Source of the DNA: Hetaerina americana
Taxonomy: Eukaryota; Arthropoda; Insecta; Odonata; Calopterygidae
Direction of reading: 5' to 3'
Assembly (NCBI GenBank): GCA_022747635.1
Contig: JAKTNV010000190.1
Span: 186,001 to 250,000 of the forward strand
DNA length: 64,000 nt
Shown: positions 23,357 to 34,235 of the stretch, one piece after another
Numbering within the stretch: position 1 is the stretch's first letter
Layout of the letters: the number at the start of each line of letters is the position of its first letter
Notes under the pieces: model-generated
Databases searched by the model: none
The model's input: the letters and a program-made list of their open reading frames with translations, nothing else
What the model was told of the DNA's origin: nothing
Made by a program: the position numbers and the translations under genes

Positions 23357-25084
23357 GCCTGTTTTCTTTCAAACCATTGCTCGTCAGCTCCTTTCTGGAC
23401 CAATGATTATGCACCTTGCATAATATAGCGCGTCTGAGCCCAGTTCTGTGGATCTCATCGCAGATTCGTGGCCTCTGAGAGAGGACGACAAGGAGCAGTG
23501 CGAGCAACATCTCTGTCGTGGGCTTCCAAACTACACGTCGCAGCACCACGCAGAGGAAGTCTTCTCTTACGAGATCCATCCGGAAACCAGCGTGAGGTGC
23601 GGCTCCCCTCCCGCCATCCCCCCCACTCCCCCACGGCCCCTCTCCAACTGCAAGCGGTCAGCAGTCCGTCGATTCGTTCCATTCCAATCGCTCCCAATTA
23701 CCCGGCAGGAGGCAAGCCCACCACACGGCGCCAACGGACCATTTCCAATTAATTCCAATTAAATTATCCAATGACTAACCCCAATAATCCCATTATGGGC
23801 TTTTTAACTTGAACGGTTGCCATGATTTCGAGCCGCGAGGGACCTCGTGGAAATGATAATCGCAACAAAGAGAAGCAACAACAATGAAGAGGGAGAGAGT
23901 GAGCCGTGCGTGAATGGGTAGTCGCCCGTGCATTCCCATCGCCATTCCACGAGGTTGCGATTTGGTTGGGGTCACTCTTTTCCGGAACGAGAGAAATAAT
24001 AAACGCATCGACAGTATCATAATACGGTCACCCCATTTCCTTTTATTTTTTCATAGGCAATAAAAAACATGGGAGCGCCTCGTCGGCGGCTCCGCCTTCC
24101 CGTGTCACGCCGTCCCCGCGGCTGGAACCCTGGGAATGTACGCATACGCTCATCATGGCGGCCTTTGCCGCGGGGTTTTATCGCCAACGCCGACGTCTGG
24201 AGAGAATCATTTACTGCATCGCATTTCCCACCATCGCCATTCTTCCGTCAGGTGACATTCATGCGCTCGAGGTCGCGGCAAATCCACCGTGCGCGCACTT
24301 ACGAACTGACCTGCTCCATTCCATTTATCAACGATGCTTCTTTTATTTGTTGTTGTACATTCTGCAACCCCTCGTCGTAAAACTTTAAAGGGGAGTCTAA
24401 ATGCTTAGCGTCAAGGAGAGGGTTGTGTTTAATTTTTCAAGCGCAGAAAGCATCACGGATATTACTGAATGAATTAAAGGATAATTACGTGTTTTTTTCC
24501 CGTACGTACCGGTAAACGTTGATTGTCGGAAGATTCTTTCGCTTGATGGGGCACTACCGACTGCACCACCCCTGCCCTCTCCCGGAATCCAGCCTCCCTA
24601 CAAACGCCCCCACAGTCCAAGGCATTCACTAGCACACTTCTCACCACCCGCGGCCCCCGAGGTAGAGGGGCGGCAGAGGACCGCACCCGTCCGACCAACC
24701 CCTCCCCCGGAGCACCCACGACGCGTCCCTTCTTACCACTGCACTGTTACGACGAGGTGAGTCTAGTTACGGGCCCCTAGGTCCCACTGTTTACTATGCA
24801 TGTAAGGTCTTATCTCACCTATGAGGACGGGTTGACTACTTGCGATTTTGCACGAGAATAACGGACCCATTTATTGTCATCCAAAAGGATGTCCAAAATT
24901 ACGGTTAGATGAAAAAACGCGCATTACACGCAAAAGAGAACTACAAGCTCGGCTACGGTTGAATATGAGGGAGGAGCAAAGTCCCCAGTCGGAGTGCTCT
25001 CGGTGAAAGTCGTCATGACTCTCCTTTGCTTTCGTACCTTTCTTTGCGAAGTATTTAATTACAAGCAAACAAAATATTAGGATA
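23357..25084. other. No gene seen
   Basis: Has moderately GC-rich patches (23450-23760, 24060-24300, 24540-24720) with open frames on both strands. One minus-strand frame near 23331-23579 has a hydrophobic run, and another at 24474-24719 contains a GAP tripeptide. Neither is bracketed by convincing splice sites in frame with the integrin exon, so neither is annotated. Confidence 0.45.
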
Positions 25085-25615
25085 TGTTAGAAGAGCACTC
25101 GGTAGATGTAATGAAAGGGTCAAAGAGAAAGGTTATCTGTCGTTGGTTAGGCCTCATTTAGATTACGCGTATGCGTGCTGCAAGTATATGGGATATTCAC
25201 GAAGTTGGATTAATTGCCGAATTAAATCGCGAGCAGCGCACAGCAGCTTAGATTTATAAAACGTTGTCATGATATACTTAGAAGGATTCACAGATTGTGC
25301 GGCATAGTGATTGTCTCAATCGATTGAATTCTTGCATGAATTGGGAGCTTACATGAATTGTAAGGATGTCTCTTTAGCAGTGATGTTGAAAATGTATTAT
25401 TACTCCCATCGTACTCTAGCAGGAGAGATCATGCCAATAAAATTAGAGATATTAAGTGTAGAAGGGATAGATTTTAGATTTCATTTTTCCCACGAACGAT
25501 AACGGTTCAGAATAGCTTTGTTCGACCGCGATAGGGTCATGTTCGGGTAAAATTATTTTTGTGTTTATTCACCCCCTGCCACACACCCTGGCGGTGGCCT
25601 GCAGGGTGTTTATAT
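25085..25615 (+). mobile_element. CR1/Jockey-type LINE 3' fragment
   Basis: Begins inside the C-terminal half of ORF2 (ALGRCNERVKEKGYLSLVRPHLDYA at about 25090-25170 with frame breaks, given here in overlapping pieces). It continues through the shared 3' block (GATGTTGAAAATGTATTATTA at about 25382) and ends with the terminal stem-loop CACCCCCTGCC...GGCCTGCAGGGTG (25570-25611). The stem strands CACCCTGC and GCAGGGTG are exact complements. Confidence 0.78.
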
Positions 25616-26975
25616 ATTACCGGCTGCCGGTTAAGGTAGATTTTGGATGTACACTACTACCAAATAAATATTTTGTGGCTCCTAGCAAAACACAATCCAG
25701 CAACCTACTCTACATCAAGTACTTCTTCATCTCTGTGTACTTCCTCCCTCCCTTCATCCCGCTCAACACAGCGTCTGTTCCTCAGTGGGGCGGCCATTGA
25801 TTGATGGTGTCACATTAAAAACACTGTTGAGGAAGACAACGGGAAACCACCTCAATTATCATTCCCACGAATATAATAATGGAAAAAATAAAGGGTATGT
25901 ATAAATAAATAAAGAAAATAAAAAATAAATTACTGCTCGAATCCCAATTTTTTTTATCTTCAAAAGTCACTATACGGAAACAACAGCACGTAGGCGTCCG
26001 CACCACAGATCTCTGCCCAAAGCACTGACGCGTTACATGGCTTTACTCATAAAAAATTACCTATTACTACACGGGGAACTCATTGCACTAGCGCTGACAG
26101 CTAGTGGTGATTCCGAGAACTTGCCTAACTACCCTCGTATACGTATACACCAGCAGCGAATGAAATAAAAATGTTGACAGAATCGAGATCAGGCAGGGAT
26201 GCGAAAACGCAGCAAAACATTGGTGCGCTGGAAGATGCAATCCTTGTATAATGTTGATGACAACAGTAGTCTTTTAATTTCACTTTTCTGAGCCACCATC
26301 CTCCACCAAAGCCAAACTATTCTCTATCGTCCAGCAAAAGGGGGTATCAAGATTTAATGAGACTCTCTCGAGCGTATCCAGATGCTCATCCGCCCTGTAT
26401 CGGCAACGAAAGATCACCGTACCCCAAGAGGTGGTGACAGTTGAACGTGAAGATGCGCGAGGCGTCATAGACAGGCACCAAATATATGATGGCGTCTCGA
26501 CTGAGTCCGATTTCCCGGCCTAATCATTTGAAAACGTCAAAAATCACGTGTACGCAAAATATCGCATTCCCCAAATGAATAGGATTTGACACAACTGACG
26601 TGTTTATGGAATACCTATTCGATCATCCTTTTTGTAATTAAGTAGGTGAGGTGATGCAAGGCTCGAAGGAGCGCCACTAATGTCGTTGGGACACGGCATT
26701 AGTGGCGAACTCCGGGAAATTCTAAGCCACCATAAACGTCGCATGAATTCTTTAAAAGTCAAAAACGCATCGGCTGGACGGTGGTGTTGCGCAAACTGCG
26801 CGAAGGCTGCATTAATACGACTCTCGAGATGCCCTTGGACGAGAAAGGTTGAAATGAATCCGCCACTCTGAAAGCACTGCCTTCGCACTCCTTGTGAAAT
26901 GGAAGTCCGTCTTGAGGCGAGGATTGAACCAAAGAGAATAAGAGTTAAGGGAGGAGGAAAGGATGGATTACTCAC
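25616..26975. other. Putative integrin intron downstream of the exon; small hairpin
   Basis: No coding segment recognised. A hairpin at 26673-26706 has a 10-bp perfect stem (GCCACTAATG / CATTAGTGGC), extended by up to three more pairs, and an 8-nt loop. It lies about 270 bp downstream (minus-strand sense) of the integrin exon's donor. The 160-aa minus-strand frame 26604-27086 overlaps the exon in another frame and is a shadow. Confidence 0.5.
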
Positions 26976-27097
26976 CCGTTTGGTCGAAGTCCACCACGTC
27001 GCAGTAATCGTCTCTGACAACGTCGCATCTGTAGACTGCGCCGCCGTTTCTGACCCCTGGTTGAGCCGTCTGGGCCCTCGGAGCACCCACGAGCACC
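26976..27097 (-). CDS. Internal exon of an integrin alpha subunit (FG-GAP repeat)
   Basis: A 122-bp minus-strand exon. It is preceded by a pyrimidine-rich tract and acceptor (CTCTCTTTCTTTCCTGCAG) and followed by donor GTGAGT. It starts in phase 2 and ends in phase 1, encoding 40 whole codons: VLVGAPRAQTAQPGVRNGG, then AVYRCDVVRDDYCDVV, then DFDQT and the first base of a Gly codon. VLVGAP is the FG-GAP signature of the beta-propeller. The pattern GAP-x-A-x-T-x-QPG, GG-A-V-Y-x-C, second Cys, and F-D-x-T-G matches the first propeller blades of RGD- and PS-type integrin alpha chains, cell-surface receptors for extracellular matrix. The two Cys probably form the usual small disulfide. Flanking exons are not visible, so the symbol and paralogue are undetermined. 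Confidence 0.9.
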
Positions 27098-27369
27098 CTG
27101 CAGGAAAGAAAGAGAGGATATCTCGGAGTTAGCACCCATTGGTGAAAATGTAACAATGATAGCACACACGAGCGCCGATGTATCTAAATATAGCCGGGAC
27201 TCAAATGGCAATGACGCCGAATGTGGAGCGACGCAGTAAACACGTTCTTTCTTGGAAAGGGTTACCATGGCAATCCGATGCTGTTGATTTCGAATGAGCG
27301 TCGAATTATATTAAATGTTCACCAGTTAATTTCGTTCGCCATTTCGTGTGGCTAGCTTGGCGTGCTTCC

Positions 27370-27534
27370 TAGTGGTAGGAGTAGATTTAGGGGAGGCGAC
27401 CGACAGCCAAAGTCATTTGCGCCGCAAGGGATGGATGGGAAAGGAAAAAAAGGCGGAGGGAAACCCGGCGTCTGTGGGCTCTTAACGAAAGGCACCAAGG
27501 GGTAACACCGTTTAACGTACCATCCGACGGACAT
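27370..27534 (-). repeat. SINE family A, copy 4, head-less remnant
   Basis: Contains the tail-proximal half of the family: TAG-rich tail remnant, GCGACCGACAGCCAAAGTCA, GGAAACCCGGCGTC, and the core GTTTAACGTACCATCCGACG near 27508-27530. The tRNA-like head is absent. It lies about 270 bp upstream (minus-strand sense) of the integrin exon, inside the upstream intron. Confidence 0.75.
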
Positions 27535-28798
27535 ATCAGTACTAACATACTAACATTAGACGGACTTAGTTAGTACATTCCTAATTACCCATTGCGGCCG
27601 CGGATTATATCTTTGTGTCTCTCTTGGCTGCAACTCAAGACGCATTGCCCGATTTAAAAAAATCTTGTCTGATTTTAAAAAATCCATTGTCTGATGAATC
27701 ATTTTTATCGCAAATTGAGTAGCTTCAGGCATGACGTGTTGGAAATCGAACATAATGAATAACTGATCGTAGCACTTTTCCTCTTGATAAAATTTATTTT
27801 ACGACGAAGTTTCGATGTATTACACTGATGATTATGATGTAGCACATCAAAACCTGGAGTTAAATAAATGTTATCACGTGGAAAAGTGCCACGATCAGTT
27901 ATTCATTTGCATCGCATTACACTCACTTCCGCAGACAGGTACTGGCGCCAAGTCATAAAAATTCCTCAAATACATCAAGCCCACAGTGAAGGGAAAATAT
28001 ATTTGTGAAAATTACAAAAGGCAGGTGCTCGAGCATCAATGAGATGTCTCTCCTGTGATTGTGGGTTAAAATAAAAGAATCTAATCCACTAATTGTTGTG
28101 TCATGTTTTATTACCCATCGAAAAACCGGTATGAACATTATATATTCCCCTCATTGACCTCCCAAAGGAAAAAATACTAAAAAAGACTGATTTCAACAAA
28201 ATATAATGCAAATATTCGTCAAATTGTTCAACTTAAATATGAACTATTACGTATATCAAACCTGCAAATGCGTTTTAGAGGGGGTATGCTACTTCCACAT
28301 GCTACCAAGAGTATGTCAGAAGGTCATTTTGTTTGTGGTCTACAGGCATGTGCTCATTAGTTTTCAGAATACCCTCGTAATTTCAGGGAGTTAAATCCTT
28401 TCCACCCTCATCCGAAATACGACCAAGCAATGGCCCACGTGGGTCTGGCGGCAAATGAAAGCCCCCCCCCCCCTGCGGTGGAAAACACCCTGAGCCATTG
28501 ACAAATATTCTCCACCAAGAGAAGACATAAAATAGATTACAGAGTGGAATGGAAGCGACTGCAGGAGTGAAATGAAATACCTTTCGGCTCGTCTTTGATG
28601 GCTTTTTAAATATCGATTTCTTTCGATCTCCAAAATTTCCAGAAAAAATATTCAAATGGGACCTAGCCGACTATATTGCTTTGTGTATTTTTGCCCTATG
28701 GATACTAATGCTAAACAATACAATAAGAAATATAAATAAAATAAAATCCTGATGAATACGAAATGAACACCGCGTTCACAATTGAACGAGTCTGGCGT
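27535..28798. other. No gene seen
   Basis: AT-rich DNA. A short near-repeat (AAAAATCTTGTCTGATTTTA / AAAAATCCATTGTCTGATGA) occurs at 27656-27700. A C run lies at about 28462-28473. No element ends or coding segments recognised. Confidence 0.5.
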
Positions 28799-28871
28799 GC
28801 ACAAAAATTAGTCTGGTGGATATTCACTCCCTGCCGCACACTCTGGCGGTGGCTAGTAGGGTACTCAAGTA
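28799..28871 (+). mobile_element. LINE 3' terminal stem-loop fragment
   Basis: Only the last ~70 bp of the CR1/Jockey-type LINE: GTCTGGTGGATATTCACTCC, then CTGCCGCACACTCTGGCGG and TAGTAGGGTAC. A very short 5'-truncated insertion. Confidence 0.6.
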
Positions 28872-29011
28872 AATAATTACACACATAAACACTGTAAGAC
28901 AAAAGAATAATTTTGAGGAAATCATACTTGCCATGTCTCTTTAGCAACCCCGATTGTTGAGGAAAAGTTGATGCTTATTTCAGAAATGGTTTTATTAGAA
29001 AAGCAACTGCA

Positions 29012-29105
29012 GTAATCAACTCGAAGGTGGGTTTGATGGGTGCAAGGGGTGGATTTTAAGCCAAAGCACTAAACTCACTATATGGGGGCTCGTGTGAAAT
29101 CCATA
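29012..29105 (-). repeat. SINE family B fragment
   Basis: Shares the 3' half of family B in reverse orientation: CAGTAATCAACTCGAAGGTG, then the block corresponding to ACTAAGCCCTATACGG (here ACTAAACTCACTATATGG) and GTGTGAAATCCATAG. The head region is missing or unrecognisable. Confidence 0.6.
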
Positions 29106-29383
29106 GATTATGGCGGGCGGTTGGCACACACGCGAAGAGCCAGCCCCAGTGGGCACCTTCGACCCAACTACCCGGCTCAAGACAAATCACACGGCTCGGG
29201 TCAAGGAGGGAAATGTCCAGAGTCGTCCGTGCTTTGGACTCCAATCAGCAGCGGAACGTCGTGCTCACCACGCCCCGTGGTGGTTTCATCAGAACCTTGC
29301 TCAATAATAAATCTGATGATGATCCTTTGAAGTTGGGAAACAGGACATAAATTATTAAATAAGAGGGTTCAGTGCTAACTACG

Positions 29384-30215
29384 GCCGATTTAGTTAAATA
29401 TTCAGGTGTACTTCTAACACCACGTCTTTCTTGTGGAGCTCATATCAGGACAGTGTGCGGCACCGCTTTATGAAAACTCGGCTTCATGAAACAGGTGGCG
29501 GGGAAATGTGATGAGAAAGTAAAAGAGAGGTGTTATTTTGCTCTACTTAGACCTCATTTGGAATATACCGCAAGTAATTGGGATCCTTGGGGGAAAGTTA
29601 CGCTAAAAGAATGAGATAACAGTCCGAAGAAAATCTGTCAGATTGTTACAATAAGAAGACGAGAATGTCGGGCCTTTTAGGGAATGCAGACTGGAAGCTA
29701 CTTGAGATACGAAGAGAACAAGCGAGATTTAGAAGACTTTTAGAAAGGTTCAGAACAAACGCGTTTAACATTGACACTAAAGAAATCATTACGTCTCCAC
29801 AATACTTGGGTAGATCAGACCACAAAGATAAAATAAGGGAGATAGATTCCAGAACAGGAAGATACAAATACTCGTTCTTTTCATGGACACTCAGGAATCA
29901 TAATAGTGAGAAACCCAAGTCTCTATAGAAAAAATAAAGACATTTTATTTACAAGTCAGAGCAAGATTAAATGCTTGCGCAGACAGAAGGTATATCCGTA
30001 GGTGCATGTGCACGTAAGTTGATAGTATATGTATTTGCACACGTGTGAGTTGTTAAGGTTTTTGCATGAATATATACACCTCTATGGGTGTAGATTTTGT
30101 GTGGATAAATTTGTTGGCTCTGCATGAGGTTTTATTTTGTTTTACGGGTGGTGACCTAACACTCCCCGCCACACGCCTTTGTGGCGGCTTGCGGGGCATG
30201 TGTAGATGTAGACGT
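29384..30215 (+). mobile_element. CR1/Jockey-type LINE, subfamily with GTAGAT tail
   Basis: Contains the RT-thumb block VKYSGVLLTPRLSCGAHIRT, then KQVAGKCDEKVKERCYFALL, RPHLEYTASNWDPWGKVTL, and the C-terminus LGRSDHKDKIREIDS ... RTGRYKYSFFSWTLRNHN before a stop at about 29926. FFSWTLRNHN corresponds to the FFPRTIRDWN-like end of CR1/Jockey-group ORF2. The 3' UTR carries an AATAAAGACATTTTATTTAC block shared with the copy at 35.1 kb. It ends in the stem-loop CCCCGCCACACGCC...GGCTTGCGGGG (30161-30198) plus a GTAGATGTAGACGTAGA tail. Frame is broken at several points. Confidence 0.8.
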
Positions 30216-31771
30216 AGAAGTTCAAACTCTCGGCGACAATCCACGCCATATCCACGAGGTAGAATATTTCGCTTTGGAGTATCCCAACCGGCGTGTGGGT
30301 TGCAGTGCGTCCCCGCTTCGAGAGGGATGTGGTGGGAGGCGGGAAGTGAGAGGAGGGTTCGAGGTGGAGGTGTGGGATGTGAGGGGAGAGTTCGAGGGAG
30401 GCCGTCGCTTCGGTTTCGCTCGGAAGGACACATCCATCCGGCGCTGGGGGCGGGCGTGCCCTCTAGAGACGGAAGATATCGTCAGATTCGTCTCGGTGAG
30501 GATGCACTCATCCGCCCGCCGGCGTGGGCGAGGTAGAAGGGGGATTCGGAGGCACCCTGGGGGCAGGGCAGAGGTGCGCCGGCCGGCTGGTCACAACCGA
30601 CGACGCACTTCGCGGGAGGCCTCCACGCTGAGGGACGAGCGAAACTCGATTGGTGACGTCACCCCTCGTTCCTCGCTGGCCGAATGAACACAGCAGCTCT
30701 TACCTCAGCGCGGATACCCGGAAAAGGTCCATTGGGGGGGGGGGGGGGGGAACTCGCATTTGATTCCTCAAATCCACCCCCCGCCCACACTCATCGACAA
30801 GAGAGAGGGCGCCGCATTGACAGTAATCAGTGAGCTGCGGTTTATCGGAGAATGCTAAATCATAGCCAAAGAACTTTTGCCCACTGGCGTCCATATATAT
30901 CTCTCCGTTTTAATTTTGATAAATTTCCATTTTGGACCATCGCCGAGTTTTCAGAATTACGTTTCTACGGGACGCTTAAGGTTTCGGTGGCCACTTGCGA
31001 ATTTTCGCTATTTGTTGAGATTTATTTGATAGGTACTCCTTTTCATTTTTGTCGAATAATTAGCAGCGATTCAGCCACGCATTAACTCGGATAAGGCAGT
31101 GGTTCAATTAAATTGATAGAAATTACTCCAGGGCAAAGAACACAAAGCGCGAGTATTACCATCATTGGCAGAAAATATCTGCAGCAGAAATACGGGTATG
31201 CTTGAAGAATTCAAGAGGCTTTAATGAAGTATTGCACCTAAACTCACAACGATCAACTACGAACGGGTACTGGGAACGCCGATAGCCTCTGACTCAAACA
31301 ATTCCCTGCGCGGAGCAGCCAGGCAGTCCATTCGCAACTCATAACATCGACCCTCCCCGGTCGAAGGGAGCCGCACCACCGATGGTACCAAGGACGATTC
31401 TAGGCCACCTAGCGTCCTGATCTCGCCGATCTGTTTTCACGCATCGTCGCCTTCGGTGGCCACGACGCGATTTTCCAGGACGGGACAGTTAGACAGGGCG
31501 TGGAGGCCCTGCCACTTCAAGGGACACTCAACGCCATTAATCACCTGATGCAATCTTCTTAAGCTCAAGATTTGAAAAGTGATTTCCTCTCGGCAATTAA
31601 TATTCATAAAGAAACGAGTAACGCGGGGATGCAAAACAGGCGAACTCCATATCGGCAATGTACCTGAGAAGCAGCAGACAATATACGCCACAGTCCAAAA
31701 TTCCAAAACCCTTCGGACTTTTTTTGAATTTCTGGCAAGAATGATGGTCACTGACGTTGAATTTCGTAATT
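30216..31771. other. No gene seen; GC-rich island with a 17-G run
   Basis: GC-rich from about 30290 to 30800, including an uninterrupted run of 17 G at 30734-30750 and a CRE-like TGACGTCA at about 30655-30662. A minus-strand sequence GAG/GTAAGAG near 30704 matches a splice donor, but the open frame before it runs through the homopolymer and has no family match. 31270-31760 is mixed and unrecognised. Confidence 0.45.
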
Positions 31772-32683
31772 AACATGGTTTATATAAAAAGTATCGGGAA
31801 AATTTTAGGAAATTTAAATTTATTTTAGTTTTCAATTTATGCATTCTAACACTCACGGAGCGAAGGTTAAATTACAGGATAAATTGCATAAATTGGAAGG
31901 AGGTCTCTTTAAAAGTGATGTTGAAAATGTATTATTATCCCCATTGTTCTACAGTAGGATAGATGATTTTAATAAAATTAGATAGATTAAGTGTAGAGCA
32001 GATAGGTTTAAGATGTCAATTTTCCCGCGAGTGATAAGGTATCATGATAACATTGTTCGAGCGCGGTTTGGTCATATTCGGGTAAAATTATTATGGTGTG
32101 TATTTACCGCCTGCCATCCACCATGGTGGTGGCGAGAAGGGTATATATTTTTTTAATACATAGAGAAATATTGTTACAGTTCCTCAATATTCTTCTAAGT
32201 GCATCCCTTGTCGGTCGACACAATTTTGCCAGTGGCTTTTACATGGCTTGAAGGCTCCCTGGTAGGCGGAAGGTCATTAAGGGTACGCGTGTATGCTTCT
32301 TTGACGGCACTTAGGGTTCTCCATGGTGATGTCCTTCGAGGGAGGGAGGATGTCACTATTACAGGAATAGATATGCCGCCTGCTGGTGCCAAGTCGAGAC
32401 TGGTAGGGTATTGGGGAATCGTCGCGATGCCTTTTTTCGAAGGCCTTCGCAAGCAGACACTCAACTCTATTCTTCGTCGTTCGTCAAGACCGTTCGGAAG
32501 GACGAGTTAAGCGCAGATCTTCCGAATCGTCAAATGTTCAGTGATAATGGTGTGCACTGTCATCTTATCAATGCCAACAAACGATCTCTGATCATGCGCA
32601 CACTTAACCGACGGTCTGAATTCAACACTTTAAGCTCATGTCAGGAAAATGTTTTACCGATACTTTTTATATAAACCCTGTAG
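31772..32683 (-). mobile_element. MarD copy 5, split by a LINE tail
   Basis: The 3' end (ATGGTTTATATAAAAAGTAT ... TTTATTTTAG) lies at 31772-31835. The rest of the element resumes at about 32151 (AATATTGTTACAGTTCCTCA) and runs to TTTTTATATAAACC. The minus-strand remnant at 32195-32464 shows LDLAPAGG and VKEAYTRTLNDLPPTREPSS. About 315 bp of LINE sequence separates the two parts. Confidence 0.75.
31836..32150 (+). mobile_element. CR1/Jockey-type LINE tail nested in MarD copy 5
   Basis: Starts at the CACTCACGGAGCGAAGG block (the SLTERR codons of ORF2). It includes GATGTTGAAAATGTATTATT and ends with a degraded terminal stem-loop GCCTGCCATCCACCATGGTG at about 32110-32135. Its position inside MarD shows it inserted later than that MarD copy. 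Confidence 0.7.
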
Positions 32684-34109
32684 ATCCAGGCTTTGGAAAA
32701 AAATCAACCGATTATCGTGTGTAACATAGAATATGCTCGGAGAAAATAGCAATGTTATGGAGTACCCGTCAATACAACCAAACAGGGTCGATAGGGTTCA
32801 CGAATGCAGAAGACGACCAAATAACGACCGCCAATCAACGCGCGTCCGAATGACGACCACATCGCGAGAGGAGAGGCGGCCCGCGCGACTGGTGCGAGCC
32901 GCCACTCTTTTGCAGACACGGGGGGGGCAGGCAGTGCTTCAGCAGCACCTCGGAGAATGGGTGGGAATCATTCAATCAACGCCAAAGGCAAGGGTACAAC
33001 TAAAATTGTACAAAAGACATGAACATTACTTCAGAGGGCGTAGAAAATACATTATTACTTAGAAGGCACTCGCTAGGTGAAGTAGAACTACTGCATACTA
33101 GGAGTCCTCCATAGTGCGTGCACTCCAACAAGACGAACGTTTCAACCTTTTCCCATGTCGGTGCGCGCCAATCACTGCCCACGCACCAATGGAAATGATT
33201 GTACTGATAAGGGCACAGTTTCTCCAGTCATCACTCGGGTGAACTAAAAAGGCAGGAAGAGGTCCACCTTTGGGAAGCGAATATTCGGAGGTGCTCTCCC
33301 GCGTGCCGTGGCCCTCCGCCCTTTGGGTCTCTCGATGGCATCTGCATCTCCGTTGGCGACGGGTCGAGCGCCGTCAGGTGGACTTATAAGGTGGCGAGAG
33401 AGACGCGCGCGCGAGGCGCGAACAGCTGTTCCTCGTGTCGCGTGGGCGAGGGAGGGAGGGGGTTGAGAGGGAAGGGGGTCGAGAGGGGAGGGGGTCGAGA
33501 GGGGAGGGGGTCGAGAGGGGAGAGAGAGAGTGTCCTTGGGGTGGGGCCAGTGGGCGCCTTCCTTGGCGGCCAAGGGCGCCCACGGGAAAGGAGGGGAGAG
33601 GGATGCCCTCCGCCCCACTGGGGAATGGTAGGGGGGGGGATGGTCCCCGCGTCGACCGCGAGAAAACAACTCGAGAGAGAGAGTCGTGGTTCACTTTAAG
33701 TAAATCCTCACGTTGGCTGGAAAGACTGGAATCCATGGCAACAGTGGTACTATTCTCCCCCCCCCCCTACTGAATAATCGCAAAACAATTGCGTAAAGTG
33801 CCGAACATTTAAGGCAATAATTCCAATCCCCGTACAAAATCTTGGCAGCCGAGAAGTGACAAAGTGTCGTCTAAACCAATAGTAAAACATAAGGTGAGGA
33901 TTTTTGAAAAGCAACTTGATTCTGAAGTTGGGCGGCCTAATGTGGTGGTACGCCACAAAAGGCCTCGCTATGCGCTGACTTCGCGTCATCGCCGTTTGTT
34001 TGGCTCTGTTCGCGGGTGCGTTCTCAAGTTCGCAGTGCGAATGGACGCATTGCAAAGCATATATTTTCAATTTCAAATTAAGCTGAGTTCTTTCATTCAA
34101 TTTGAACCG
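32684..34109. other. No gene seen; GC-rich island containing a minisatellite
   Basis: The island runs from about 33270 to 33680. Apart from the tandem repeat annotated separately, it holds G-rich blocks (33625-33640) and overlapping low-complexity frames on both strands (Gly/Arg on plus, Pro/Ser on minus). No host exon recognised. Confidence 0.5.
33456..33528 (+). repeat. 16-bp G-rich minisatellite
   Basis: Unit GAGAGGGGAGGGGGTC repeated about four times in tandem with minor changes in the first unit (GAGAGGGAAGGGGGTC). It runs into a GAGA tract. Each unit supplies a G4 and a G5 run, so the array is a strong four-stranded DNA candidate. Confidence 0.85.
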
Positions 34110-34235
34110 GTATTACAGGGCCTACTACACCTACGCAATGCTTGCAATCCGCCGTCAGGGCGTGTGGCGGGGGTATTAGGTTATGCCAGCCAATGCATAC
34201 ACAATCCAATCCAGTTTTTGTGGGCTACGGAAAAA
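34110..34235 (-). mobile_element. LINE tail fragment (GTAGAT-tail subfamily)
   Basis: The reverse complement reads ATTGTGTATGCATTGGCTGG, then the terminal stem-loop CCCCGCCACACGCCCTGACG, then a GTAGGTGTAGTAGG-like tail. It is homologous to the ends at 15.0 and 30.2 kb. Only the last ~125 bp are present. The 194-aa plus-strand frame across it (33864-34448) is therefore not a gene. Confidence 0.68.

Noticed and set aside
23331..23579. Minus-strand frame with a hydrophobic run resembling a signal peptide
   Set aside because: It starts in MarD sequence on one side and lies downstream of the integrin exon, where a signal-peptide exon would make no sense.
24474..24719. Minus-strand frame with a VVGAPG stretch resembling an FG-GAP motif
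   Set aside because: The remainder does not follow the integrin pattern, phases and splice sites do not fit the exon at 26976-27097, and the area is GC-biased.
30066..30687. Two overlapping frames of 156 and 168 codons
   Set aside because: They run from a LINE tail into a GC-rich island; Arg/Gly-rich composition with no domain.
30700..30894. Possible minus-strand exon ending in GAG/GTAAGAG
   Set aside because: The frame runs through a 17-base homopolymer and matches nothing. A donor-like octamer is expected by chance in a window of this size.
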